Shown here piece after piece: positions 57,822-64,000 of a DNA stretch of 64,000 nucleotides (its first letter is position 1; each line of letters begins with the position of its first letter). Source of the stretch: Methylophilaceae bacterium (lineage in GTDB: Bacteria > Pseudomonadota > Gammaproteobacteria > Burkholderiales > Methylophilaceae); contig JAOMTQ010000001.1 of assembly GCA_028355955.1 (NCBI GenBank), positions 171,705 through 235,704 on the forward strand, in the 5' to 3' direction. The position numbers and the translations under genes are program-made. The notes beneath the pieces were generated by a model, which saw nothing but the letters and a program-made list of their open reading frames with translations, did no database searches and was not told the DNA's origin.

Positions 57822-57962
57822 TAGAATTTTAAGCCTTTTTATTGATTATATCTAATCTAAAGAGTCAAACCAAACTGCGAAGGCATGCCAATCAATTAAT
57901 GAGTAAATTCCAAACGGAACACCAAAAAAGGTTGCGGGCCTATTTAATAATTTTTCACTTCT

Positions 57963-58229
57963 TTATTCAACTTTCTTTGCTTTTTTTTGTAACTTTTTAA
58001 TCATATTATTATCTCCACAGATATAATTTTCATATTTTGTTTGTGCGCAAGTTTCGTAATTAGGCAACATTAAGCAGGTATTTAAATAACCTTCATAAGC
58101 TTCTTTATCATAAAAACATGAAACGGATGGCTTGACATATTCAATCTTTAAGCCTTGGTCATTAGTAAAAACTTCTTTACTCTGACCTAATATTGGGATT
58201 ATTAACAATAATAGAAACAGTTTTTTCAT
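57963..58229 (-). CDS. Small secreted protein
   Basis: 88 aa. Signal peptide MKKLFLLLLIIPILGQSKE is almost the same as those at 58230 and 59999. Four cysteines (SCFYDKEAYEGY, TCLML, TCAQTK, ICGDN), basic C-terminus KKLQKKAKKVE. Its ATG abuts the upstream stop (TAAATG), making one operon with the lipoprotein gene. The same frame stays protein-like for 37 codons after its stop (see findings). Confidence 0.6.
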   Translation of the reverse strand: MKKLFLLLLIIPILGQSKEVFTNDQGLKIEYVKPSVSCFYDKEAYEGYLNTCLMLPNYETCAQTKYENYICGDNNMIKKLQKKAKKVE

Positions 58230-58640
58230 TTAATCACCTAAAATACATCTTCCTTGCTCAGGCGCGTTTACAAATGTCTTAAGGGTTACTGAGTACTTTA
58301 TTCGTACATTTGGATTGCTGGATTCCCATAAACAACCTATATCTTCATCCCCATAAATTAAGTAATAGTACATAGAAAGCCATTTATTATTTGACATAAA
58401 ATGACAACCGTATGGCTTTGTATGCCAATTTGAAATTCTTTGTTTGTTAGAATCCTCTTCGCCCTCAAGTTGCCAATACATGTCTGCTAAGCATTCATCT
58501 CTTGTCTTATAGGATGTAAACCAAAATTCTTGTTTTTGAGTCTCTTTATGCGTTGCATAACTTCCCCAACTATTATTTGTTTGATGGTCAGAACAAGAAA
58601 TTAGTGGCACTAATAAAAACAATAAAAAAAGTTTTTTCAT
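58230..58640 (-). CDS. Small lipoprotein
   Basis: 136 aa. Lipobox PLISC places the mature Cys at residue 16. The mature part has EFWFTSYKTRDECLADMYWQ, KPYGCHFMSNNK, DIGCLWES and GRCILGD. No known family. Its ATG abuts the upstream TGA, and the stop abuts the next ATG, so three genes (58641, 58230, 57963) form a tightly coupled operon behind the duplicated intergenic element. Confidence 0.7.
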   Translation of the reverse strand: MKKLFLLFLLVPLISCSDHQTNNSWGSYATHKETQKQEFWFTSYKTRDECLADMYWQLEGEEDSNKQRISNWHTKPYGCHFMSNNKWLSMYYYLIYGDEDIGCLWESSNPNVRIKYSVTLKTFVNAPEQGRCILGD

Positions 58641-58916
58641 TCAGTTTATTTTAACTTTGCAAGCATTTCTAATAGCAGCTGTAAGATTGTTTTCAGCAGT
58701 ATCTATTATTTTCTCCAAGACTCTTACATTCTTATCGATGATATTTAAATTCTCTTGCATTCTATCAATCTTTACATTGCTTTTATTTAGCTCTACTACG
58801 ACATCCCAATTATTGGCATATACCTTACTTATAATTACATTACTTAAATTTAAGAACAAACCTAATGCAATAACTCCTAGCAATAATTTTGTTGTTTTAT
58901 CTAGTTTTAATTCCAT
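58641..58916 (-). CDS. Single-pass membrane protein with coiled coil
   Basis: 91 aa. TM helix about residues 10-30 (LLLGVIALGLFLNLSNVII), then a heptad-like segment VELNKSNVKIDRMQENLNIIDKNVRVLEKIIDTAENNL. Strong SD (AAGGAG, 7 nt before ATG). First gene of a three-gene operon whose leader is element A of the duplicated intergenic repeat. Family unknown. Confidence 0.65.
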   Translation of the reverse strand: MELKLDKTTKLLLGVIALGLFLNLSNVIISKVYANNWDVVVELNKSNVKIDRMQENLNIIDKNVRVLEKIIDTAENNLTAAIRNACKVKIN

Positions 58917-58940
58917 ATTATTTCTCCTTATGATGGGAGT

Positions 58941-59050
58941 GTACTACCCCTAAATATCAATCTAACCTATTGTTTTAATGACACTTTAATTAATGTTTAA
59001 TGTCTATCAATTAGTTTAATTTAGAGTTAGATTGTAGTCAAGTGAGATGT
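58941..59050. repeat. Duplicated intergenic element, copy A
   Basis: The core 58963-59050 aligns without gaps to 61013-61100 at about 70 of 88 positions by eye, including TAACCTATTGTTTTA and TAGTCAAGTG. A CCCC-bearing hairpin segment adjoins the core in both copies. Here it sits directly before the RBS of the 58916 operon on the minus strand, so it may be a promoter plus structured leader. The rest of the 58917-59172 spacer shows nothing else. Confidence 0.7.
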
Positions 59051-59172
59051 TTTTGTCCTCATAATGAGGCGATGATTTAACGCTTTTCTTTTTTGTCAAA
59101 GGTTACAAATAATAAAGAAGATCTATTGTTAAATGTTAAAATCAGCACTCAATAATAACTAAGTAAAACAAT

Positions 59173-59538
59173 ATGCGCTTACTAAGATGGTTTGTAGGAA
59201 AAGTAATACTATTTATAAATGCAATAACACTCCCAAAGCCTATAAAGAGAGATAATATTATTCAACATAAACTGGATAAGAAAACAAAAGACTTAACTAT
59301 CTATCAATTTGAGGCCTGTCCCTTTTGCGTAAAAGTCAGAAGATTTATAAGGAAAAATAATCTTAAAATCAACCTAAGGGATGCAAAAAATAATGAGATT
59401 TTTAAATCTGAATTAATCATTGATGGTGGTAAGCATAAGGTGCCATGCTTAAAAATAGAAAAAACAAATGCTAAAACTGAATGGCTGTATGAATCAAATG
59501 AGATTATTCTTTTTTTAAAAAAAATTATTGCATCATAG
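59173..59538 (+). CDS. Membrane-anchored glutaredoxin-like protein
   Basis: 121 aa. N-terminal hydrophobic anchor (LLRWFVGKVILFINAITL), then a glutaredoxin/GST-N thioredoxin fold: LTIYQFEACPFCVKVRRFI with the CPFC active site, KVPCLKIEKT (cis-Pro) and WLYESNEIILFL. Likely reduces disulfides or glutathione adducts near the inner membrane. Divergent from the 58916 operon across element A. Confidence 0.85.
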   Translation: MRLLRWFVGKVILFINAITLPKPIKRDNIIQHKLDKKTKDLTIYQFEACPFCVKVRRFIRKNNLKINLRDAKNNEIFKSELIIDGGKHKVPCLKIEKTNAKTEWLYESNEIILFLKKIIAS

Positions 59539-59558
59539 ATAGTCAATTATTTTAGCAT

Positions 59559-59933
59559 CTAAGGGTGTAGGTAAAAAACCTTGTTCATTACCTGCCACTT
59601 TCCATCTACTTTAAGCAGATTAAGAAAATCAGTAAAACGCGCACCCTTCCAATTATCTAACTCTATTCTCACATTTGCTGTCGACCCTACGATATCTATT
59701 TTTGAAATAACATAAACTAAATCTGTAGCCGCACCATTACCATCATGCCAATCATATAAACTTTGGATTGGGCCTGCAATTAAATCTGGTCCCACATAGC
59801 CATACCATGTAGCTAAGTCATGAAATGTGGGTTTCATTTCAGCACTTATGCCTGAAATTGCACCTTTAAGATAATTGGATGCGAGTAAATCAGTTATCGT
59901 TTCATAGTCATTAAAGTCTGAGTTTGTTGTCAT
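59559..59933 (-). CDS. NTF2-like/lumazine-binding-like protein
   Basis: 124 aa from ATG 59933 (MTTNSDFNDYETITDLLASN), with GGAG 6 nt upstream; the tracked TTG start is less likely. Fold shown by YLKGAISGISAEMKPTFHDLA, VRIELDNWKGARFTDFLNLLKVDGKWQVMNKVFYLHP, the SnoaL/lumazine-binding-like (NTF2) pattern. Ligand or activity unknown. Confidence 0.75.
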   Translation of the reverse strand: MTTNSDFNDYETITDLLASNYLKGAISGISAEMKPTFHDLATWYGYVGPDLIAGPIQSLYDWHDGNGAATDLVYVISKIDIVGSTANVRIELDNWKGARFTDFLNLLKVDGKWQVMNKVFYLHP

Positions 59934-59998
59934 ATTAATCTCCAATATTAATTAATTAGTTTACTCCCAGACAATAGAGTGGAAATATTTTCTTTATA

Positions 59999-60445
59999 TT
60001 AAATAACAGGCTTTACTTTAATCTTACAGGTTGATAAATCACTTTTTATATCGCCATGAATCATCTCATCATAAGTATTAATGTTATTTACTAACCCTTC
60101 TTTGTAGATTAATGCCCATTTTTTTACTTTTTCTTGAGATGCTTTTTTTTCAACTTTAATGCAATCAAAATTAATGCAGCTCGTTTTATAAATATCTGAC
60201 GAGACCCTAAAAAAATTTGTCGCATTCTTTGATAAAACTTTATAATCCTCCTGTGATTCAGCTCCATTTTTATAAAAATTAGAAATCTGCTCAAATAGAA
60301 CTCCGCACCTCAATGTTATATATGAAAGAGATACTCTATCTGATGTGTTCCAAGATGGATTTTTAGACATATAGTCATCAAGGGTAGCTGATAATGCAAA
60401 TATAACATTCGGTATTAAGAGTAAAAGAAGGAATAGTTTTTTCAT
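59999..60445 (-). CDS. Small secreted protein
   Basis: 148 aa. Signal peptide MKKLFLLLLLIPNVIFALS. Mature part mostly helical with four cysteines: TLRCGVLFEQIS, SCINFDCIK, LSTCKIK. Not recognised. Shares its signal-peptide sequence with the 57963 and 58230 products, suggesting duplication or module reuse. Confidence 0.65.
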   Translation of the reverse strand: MKKLFLLLLLIPNVIFALSATLDDYMSKNPSWNTSDRVSLSYITLRCGVLFEQISNFYKNGAESQEDYKVLSKNATNFFRVSSDIYKTSCINFDCIKVEKKASQEKVKKWALIYKEGLVNNINTYDEMIHGDIKSDLSTCKIKVKPVI

Positions 60446-60482
60446 AAAATCAGTTTACTTTCCAGACAATTAAGTAGACAAA

Positions 60483-60563
60483 TTAAGTTGGTATTAGCCA
60501 TGGGACTATGCCCAGGATTATTAAAACAAGAGCCAACACTAATAATAGTTTATTAAGTTTAAT
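60483..60563 (-). CDS. Possible 26-aa membrane peptide with ATT start
   Basis: Reading from ATT 60563: KLNKLLLVLALVLIILGIVP and WLIPT, a single hydrophobic helix, stop TAA at 60485-60483. GAGGG lies 5 nt upstream, within the end of the preceding mini-gene. ATT starts are rare, so this is tentative. It looks like the third gene of the 60826 mini-operon. Confidence 0.3.
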   Translation of the reverse strand: MKLNKLLLVLALVLIILGIVPWLIPT

Positions 60564-60564
60564 T

Positions 60565-60681
60565 TCAACCCTCTAATTCTTTCTTATTTGATTGTTTACT
60601 TAAGAAAGCGATAAGACATATCAGTATAAATATGGCAATCAATATAACAAAGACTGATATATATATCATTGACGATTCCAT
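60565..60681 (-). CDS. 38-aa single-pass membrane peptide
   Basis: ATG 60681, TGA at 60567-60565. MESSMIYISVFVILIAIFIL then ICLIAFLSKQSNKKELEG: one membrane helix with a short charged tail. Size and tail are loosely like CcoS-type peptides, but the match is too weak to name it. Starts 1 nt after the stop of the 47-aa gene. Confidence 0.55.
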   Translation of the reverse strand: MESSMIYISVFVILIAIFILICLIAFLSKQSNKKELEG

Positions 60682-60682
60682 T

Positions 60683-60826
60683 CTAGCCTTTATCAACTTC
60701 TTCGATTTTTTTGATGTTTGAATTTGCTGAAATCATTTTTTCACCATCCCATCTTTGTCCACACCAACAGATACCTTCAGCATTTATTATACAAGTACCA
60801 CTTCCACAACAACGTTTATCTTCCAT
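60683..60826 (-). CDS. 47-aa cysteine-rich mini-protein
   Basis: ATG 60826 with AAGGA upstream, TAG at 60685-60683. MEDKRCCGSGTCIINAEGIC followed by WCGQRWDGEKM and a charged tail. Five cysteines in the pattern CC-x4-C-x7-C-x-C suggest metal or cluster binding. The WCGQ.WDGEKM segment looks like a conserved proteobacterial mini-protein, but I cannot name it. Confidence 0.65.
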   Translation of the reverse strand: MEDKRCCGSGTCIINAEGICWCGQRWDGEKMISANSNIKKIEEVDKG

Positions 60827-60892
60827 AACGTATTTCCTTGGTAATTAATAACAAACATTATTGTCGCATATCATTAGAATCTCAGCCATAAC

Positions 60893-60946
60893 CTAAGTAC
60901 CACAGCTAACAGATATCATTGTTATAATAATTAATATGAATTTCAT
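60893..60946 (-). CDS. Possible 17-aa lipopeptide
   Basis: ATG 60946: MKFILIIITMISVSCGT then stop. It is a signal peptide with a lipobox-like SVSC and only two residues after the Cys. No good SD. Might be a micro-lipoprotein, a leader peptide for the mini-genes downstream, or chance. Confidence 0.25.
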   Translation of the reverse strand: MKFILIIITMISVSCGT

Positions 60947-60990
60947 TAGCTATTCTAGATTGTTCCGACCCTCCCCTTAGGAGGGGGATG

Positions 60991-61100
60991 CTCTATCCCC
61001 TGATAACTACCCTAACCTATTGTTTTAGTTACACTTTAATCAATGGTTAATGTGTACTAATCAGTGTATTTTAGCTTGGAAATTTAGTCAAGTGGGATGT
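60991..61100. repeat. Duplicated intergenic element, copy B
   Basis: Core 61013-61100 matches copy A (58963-59050) over 88 ungapped positions at about 80% identity by eye. The adjoining hairpin is better formed here: GGGGAT, GCTCT, ATCCCC, and next to it CCCTCC pairs with GGAGGG. It precedes the minus-strand mini-gene operon (start 60826), like copy A before 58916. It also lies downstream of the barrel/secreted operon, where the hairpins might act as its terminator. Confidence 0.7.
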
Positions 61101-61142
61101 AATTATGCCCAAATTTGGAGTAGTTTTTTTTAAGAACTTTTT

Positions 61143-62042
61143 TTATTCAACCGTGATAAATGCTGAGAAGGGACCACTACCAAATGCGATCACATCATAA
61201 GTATTAGCAGATCCTTCATCACTCATATGCGTACTTGTTGCCTGATTAACCCCAAAACTAACAACAAATGAAGATGAAGTGCTTGTAACCTCGGCGGCGG
61301 TATTTAAAGTCTGCTTACCAAATATCCTATCAGCTGTTTTAACCGCATTAACAAGACGGTCATTTGAATCTGTTACTAAATAAGCCGTAAGATTTCCGCT
61401 TTCTACACTAACTGGACCATAGTTGTAAGTATCAGTATCAAAGTGATCAAGGATTTCTGTGTATGTTGCAGGGGCTGCATCTTCTTCATCGCCGCAATTT
61501 GCAAAAGTAGTTGGGTTTGCAGGAGTGCCGCTCCAATCAGAATTGTGTTCTGTACCACTCGTTGTCCAACAAAAGTTTCCACTTGTCGCCGTATTATACC
61601 TGTGCATGGTATTTGTAAATTGTTTAGTGACCGTAATACCAAAAGAATTGCCAAGAACCATATAGGCATGGGTATATATTCCATTTGTTGGTCGAGTAAC
61701 ATCTGTTAAAGTCAGTTCAGAGCCTGCCGCCAAATTGATCGTTTGACCAGATGGGCTATTAATAACAGTTGAGCATGTATCCACTGCATAAGCGCTACTT
61801 GTAGTTGGTGCAGTTGGTTCTGAGGTGCATAAACCCATCTCATAAATTGTCACCTGATACCCATCAGGGGCAAAGGCACAATCTCCAATGGCATTTTCAT
61901 TACCTTGGTATGTAATCACGCCTGCCTCACTTTCAATAGCATTTTCTGAACTTAGGGACCCTTCACAGAATCCGTCAGCATAGCTACTAAAAGAAAACCC
62001 TAGGGATATTAGAAATAAAATAATGATACTGTTAAATTTCAT
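61143..62042 (-). CDS. Secreted six-cysteine-family protein, putative split passenger (copy 2b)
   Basis: 299 aa. Signal peptide LFLISLGFSFSSYADG. Six cysteines in the family order: GFCEG, DCAFAPDGY, MGLCTSEP, DTCSTV, FCWTTS, ANCGDE. C-terminus AFGSGPFSAFITVE is a predicted strand ending at the last residue. Closely related over its full length to the 63067 product and more distantly to 46133. ATG abuts the barrel stop (TAAATG), so translation is coupled. No known domain. Confidence 0.8.
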   Translation of the reverse strand: MKFNSIIILFLISLGFSFSSYADGFCEGSLSSENAIESEAGVITYQGNENAIGDCAFAPDGYQVTIYEMGLCTSEPTAPTTSSAYAVDTCSTVINSPSGQTINLAAGSELTLTDVTRPTNGIYTHAYMVLGNSFGITVTKQFTNTMHRYNTATSGNFCWTTSGTEHNSDWSGTPANPTTFANCGDEEDAAPATYTEILDHFDTDTYNYGPVSVESGNLTAYLVTDSNDRLVNAVKTADRIFGKQTLNTAAEVTSTSSSFVVSFGVNQATSTHMSDEGSANTYDVIAFGSGPFSAFITVE

Positions 62043-63047
62043 TTAAACCCCTTTTGCCTTCGCAGTGAAACCGCTACCTACCTGCTTCACAATAATATTT
62101 TTACGTCTAACTTTTTCGTATCTTCTATCTTCCATGCTTTCTAACTTATATGCGGTATCGTTAAACCATTGAATTTGTTGTTTTGGTTTATTACTGAGTG
62201 CTTCGGTAATATTGTAAGAGGCTATGAAGTAATTGGAATCTTTATCATCATCTTTGAAGGTTCGACCTGCTTGAATCTCAAGTCCAGGTAAAATCGGGAC
62301 ATATGCTCTCAATTGTGCATCATTGCCCTTGGCATCCTTACCACCTTCAACCGCATCCCACTTATAACGTTTTACAAATACAGTCGCCCAGTTTATATAG
62401 GGAAGCGGTAAACCTGCTTCGATATCCCAACCATCGAGTGCACGTTCTTCTAGTCCATTTTTACCTGTCTTCCACTTAGTAGTCGCTTGATACATATTGG
62501 CGTTAATTTCACCGACGGTCGACCTGGCTTCTAAACCAACACTGTATCTTCCGTGGTCATAAGGGAACTCATGGTCATAAAAAGCATTTACACCGAGCAT
62601 TAAGGTATTATCAAATTCCATACGACGGTAACCTAAACCGACATTCAATGTGGTTCGGTTGTCTGTATAGAATGCACTGACTTGGGTAAATAACGTATTC
62701 TCAATATCTTTTTGATCAGAGAGTGGTGCCACAACCAAGATCCCTGTTGTTGGTTTGGAACCTTCTTTTGTTTCGAAGCTTATCTCCACTGTGGGGAAAT
62801 ATTGCTCTAAAAAACTTTTTGTAAAGCCTACCCCTTGATCCGTTGCGGCTTCAATCACCTGACTCTGTACCCCTTCTAAATCACCTGCGGCTACCATTTT
62901 GGTGAGATCAATAAAGGCAGCGTGATCTTGATCATCTGTTGTTGATTCAGCTGCGTTAGATTTCCAGTCAGCAAAGACAGCTGTGGTAGCAAGAAAAAGC
63001 GGAGTTAGTAAGAGTAGTTTTGAATTTAAATTCTTCACAACTTTCAT
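62043..63047 (-). CDS. Passenger-less inverse autotransporter beta-barrel (copy 2)
   Basis: 334 aa. Same build as the 45106 product: signal peptide (LTPLFLATTAVFA), DLTKMVAAGDLEG helix, IAT_beta barrel with FTQVSAFYTDNRTTLNVGLGYRR and TLMLGVNAFYDHEFPYDHGR, post-barrel linker SMEDRRYEKVRRKNIIVKQ, and a 12-residue tail. The N-terminal two thirds are nearly identical to copy 1; loops and C-terminal strands differ (GGKDAKGNDAQL). Genes for secreted proteins lie on both sides: 19 nt upstream and 0 nt downstream. Confidence 0.88.
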   Translation of the reverse strand: MKVVKNLNSKLLLLTPLFLATTAVFADWKSNAAESTTDDQDHAAFIDLTKMVAAGDLEGVQSQVIEAATDQGVGFTKSFLEQYFPTVEISFETKEGSKPTTGILVVAPLSDQKDIENTLFTQVSAFYTDNRTTLNVGLGYRRMEFDNTLMLGVNAFYDHEFPYDHGRYSVGLEARSTVGEINANMYQATTKWKTGKNGLEERALDGWDIEAGLPLPYINWATVFVKRYKWDAVEGGKDAKGNDAQLRAYVPILPGLEIQAGRTFKDDDKDSNYFIASYNITEALSNKPKQQIQWFNDTAYKLESMEDRRYEKVRRKNIIVKQVGSGFTAKAKGV

Positions 63048-63066
63048 TATATATGTTTTTAGCGCT

Positions 63067-63960
63067 TTACTCTACGTTCATAAATAAAGAAAATGGGCCG
63101 CTACCTATTGCAAAAACTTGATACTCATTGGCTCGACCGGAGTCTTGAAACATCCATATAGTTGCCGCTTGATTGACATCAAAACTAATGGTAAATAAAG
63201 TTGATGAGGAATTCACTTCAACTGCCGTTGTAAAAGCTTGCATTCCAAAAACTCTATCCGCTGTGTTACTTCTATTCACCAGTAATTCATTAGCGTCAGT
63301 AATTAGGTCTAAAGATAATGTTCCATTTCCAACATCGAATGCCGCCATCGCAAAGGTAACCATATCACCATCAAATACGTCTAATTTTTCATAATAGGTT
63401 TCAGCTGAACCATCTGCCCCTCCGCATTGAACTAGGATGGATGGGTTTGACCAAGCACCAGAATTTTGTACAGAATTATCATTATTGCCGTCCAATGTCC
63501 AACAATAATTGCCACTCTCTCCATTTAGATAAGTGTGCATAGTATTTGTAAACTGCTTTTTTGCTTTGAAGCCAAAATTATTACTCATCAAAATGTAACC
63601 GTAATTATAGGTTCCATTCGGAGGTTTGCTAGTATCATTAAGCACTAGCTCTGAACCTGCTGCTATATTTACTACCTGTCCATTTGGGCTAACAATCACC
63701 TCTTCACAAGAACTTACATCGTATACTGTGGAAAAAGTTGGCCTTGTTGGTTCTTGCGTACACAATCCTATTTTGTAAATAGTAACTATATATTCGTCAG
63801 GCGCAAATGAACAATTAGCCATAGTCGGATTGCCTGTAAATGTTATAACGCCATTATCATCTTCACTTGCTCCAGTTGTATCACAATATCCTAAAGCACT
63901 AGCGTTGGTTATAAAACTTAACCCCATTAATATTATAAATATCTTAATAATTTTCTTCAT
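63067..63960 (-). CDS. Secreted six-cysteine-family protein, putative split passenger (copy 2a)
   Basis: 297 aa. Signal peptide IIKIFIILMGLSFITNASA. Family cysteines: GYCDTT, NCSFAPDEY, IGLCTQEP, SSCEEV, YCWTLDG, VQCGGADG; C-terminus AIGSGPFSLFMNVE. Shared blocks with 61143 include FTNTMHxY, AAGSEL, ADRVFG/ADRIFG and VNQA. First gene of the three-gene operon at this edge of the window; its promoter would lie at about 63961-64000 or beyond. Confidence 0.8.
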   Translation of the reverse strand: MKKIIKIFIILMGLSFITNASALGYCDTTGASEDDNGVITFTGNPTMANCSFAPDEYIVTIYKIGLCTQEPTRPTFSTVYDVSSCEEVIVSPNGQVVNIAAGSELVLNDTSKPPNGTYNYGYILMSNNFGFKAKKQFTNTMHTYLNGESGNYCWTLDGNNDNSVQNSGAWSNPSILVQCGGADGSAETYYEKLDVFDGDMVTFAMAAFDVGNGTLSLDLITDANELLVNRSNTADRVFGMQAFTTAVEVNSSSTLFTISFDVNQAATIWMFQDSGRANEYQVFAIGSGPFSLFMNVE

Positions 63961-64000
63961 TTTTAAATAACACTTAAAAAAATTTCCTATTTTTACATAA

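Noticed and set aside
1-64000. tRNA or rRNA genes other than tmRNA
   Set aside because: Apart from the tmRNA acceptor/T-arm I saw no TTCGA-type T-arm with matching acceptor stem, and no rRNA sequence; a tRNAscan run would settle this.

Overview
This 64 kb window is AT-rich chromosomal DNA from a small-genome marine-type proteobacterium. The block smpB-ratA-rnfH-guaB-guaA with ssrA just behind smpB is the arrangement familiar from Betaproteobacteria. Together with the low GC, PQQ-type dehydrogenase, MsrPQ, ThrH and YbiT-type ABC-F genes it suggests a streamlined Methylophilales/OM43-like lineage. This placement is inference; no rRNA or methanol dehydrogenase gene is present to settle it. Most of the window is ordinary housekeeping DNA with short spacers and many 1-4 nt stop/start overlaps.

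Layout. 1-2.9 kb: polysaccharide membrane proteins (one cut by the window edge, one Wzy/WaaL-like) and an orphan AlpA-type HTH gene. 2.9-5.2 kb: a frameshifted ROK sugar kinase, a class II aldolase, a SEC-C mini-protein and an untracked 32-aa metallothionein-like gene with a near-consensus promoter. 5.2-10.9 kb: tmRNA (tag ANDDNYALAA), smpB, ratA, rnfH, guaB, guaA and a Stealth-type sugar-phosphate transferase. 11-20.9 kb: YdjM-like hydrolase, thrH, a Gre-like factor, ABC-F, typA, AsmA-like, purT and a NarL/FixJ-type two-component pair. 21-33.7 kb: a TonB receptor, tilS-accA-dnaE, tpx, then a copper-uptake group (DUF2946-like protein, OprC/NosA-like receptor) and an MHS-family transporter. 33.7-41.2 kb: RNA and ribosome factors (rlmL-like, hrpA, ylqF).

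41.2-47.1 kb is accessory and probably iron-responsive. A perfect 9-1-9 Fur-box palindrome sits between a porin/FMN-binding/PepSY-TM operon (minus strand) and an outer-membrane protein plus secreted-protein pair (plus strand). 47-56.6 kb: a Cas4-like nuclease, msrP-msrQ-DCC protein-photolyase, a tandem PepSY protein, a membrane protein, an ABC exporter, and a cytochrome c with a PQQ sugar dehydrogenase. 56.6-61.1 kb: a run of tiny secreted, lipoprotein or membrane genes punctuated by a duplicated intergenic element. 61.1-64 kb: a second copy of the outer-membrane/secreted system.

The most notable system is a split inverse autotransporter. Two loci (45.1-47.1 and 61.1-64.0 kb) encode intimin/invasin-type beta-barrels that end about a dozen residues after the post-barrel linker, where a normal inverse autotransporter would start its passenger. 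Each barrel is directly adjacent to one or two genes for secreted proteins of about 300 aa. These three proteins form one family with six cysteines in the same order and a shared C-terminal strand. I infer a two-gene surface-display or secretion system in which barrel and passenger have been separated.
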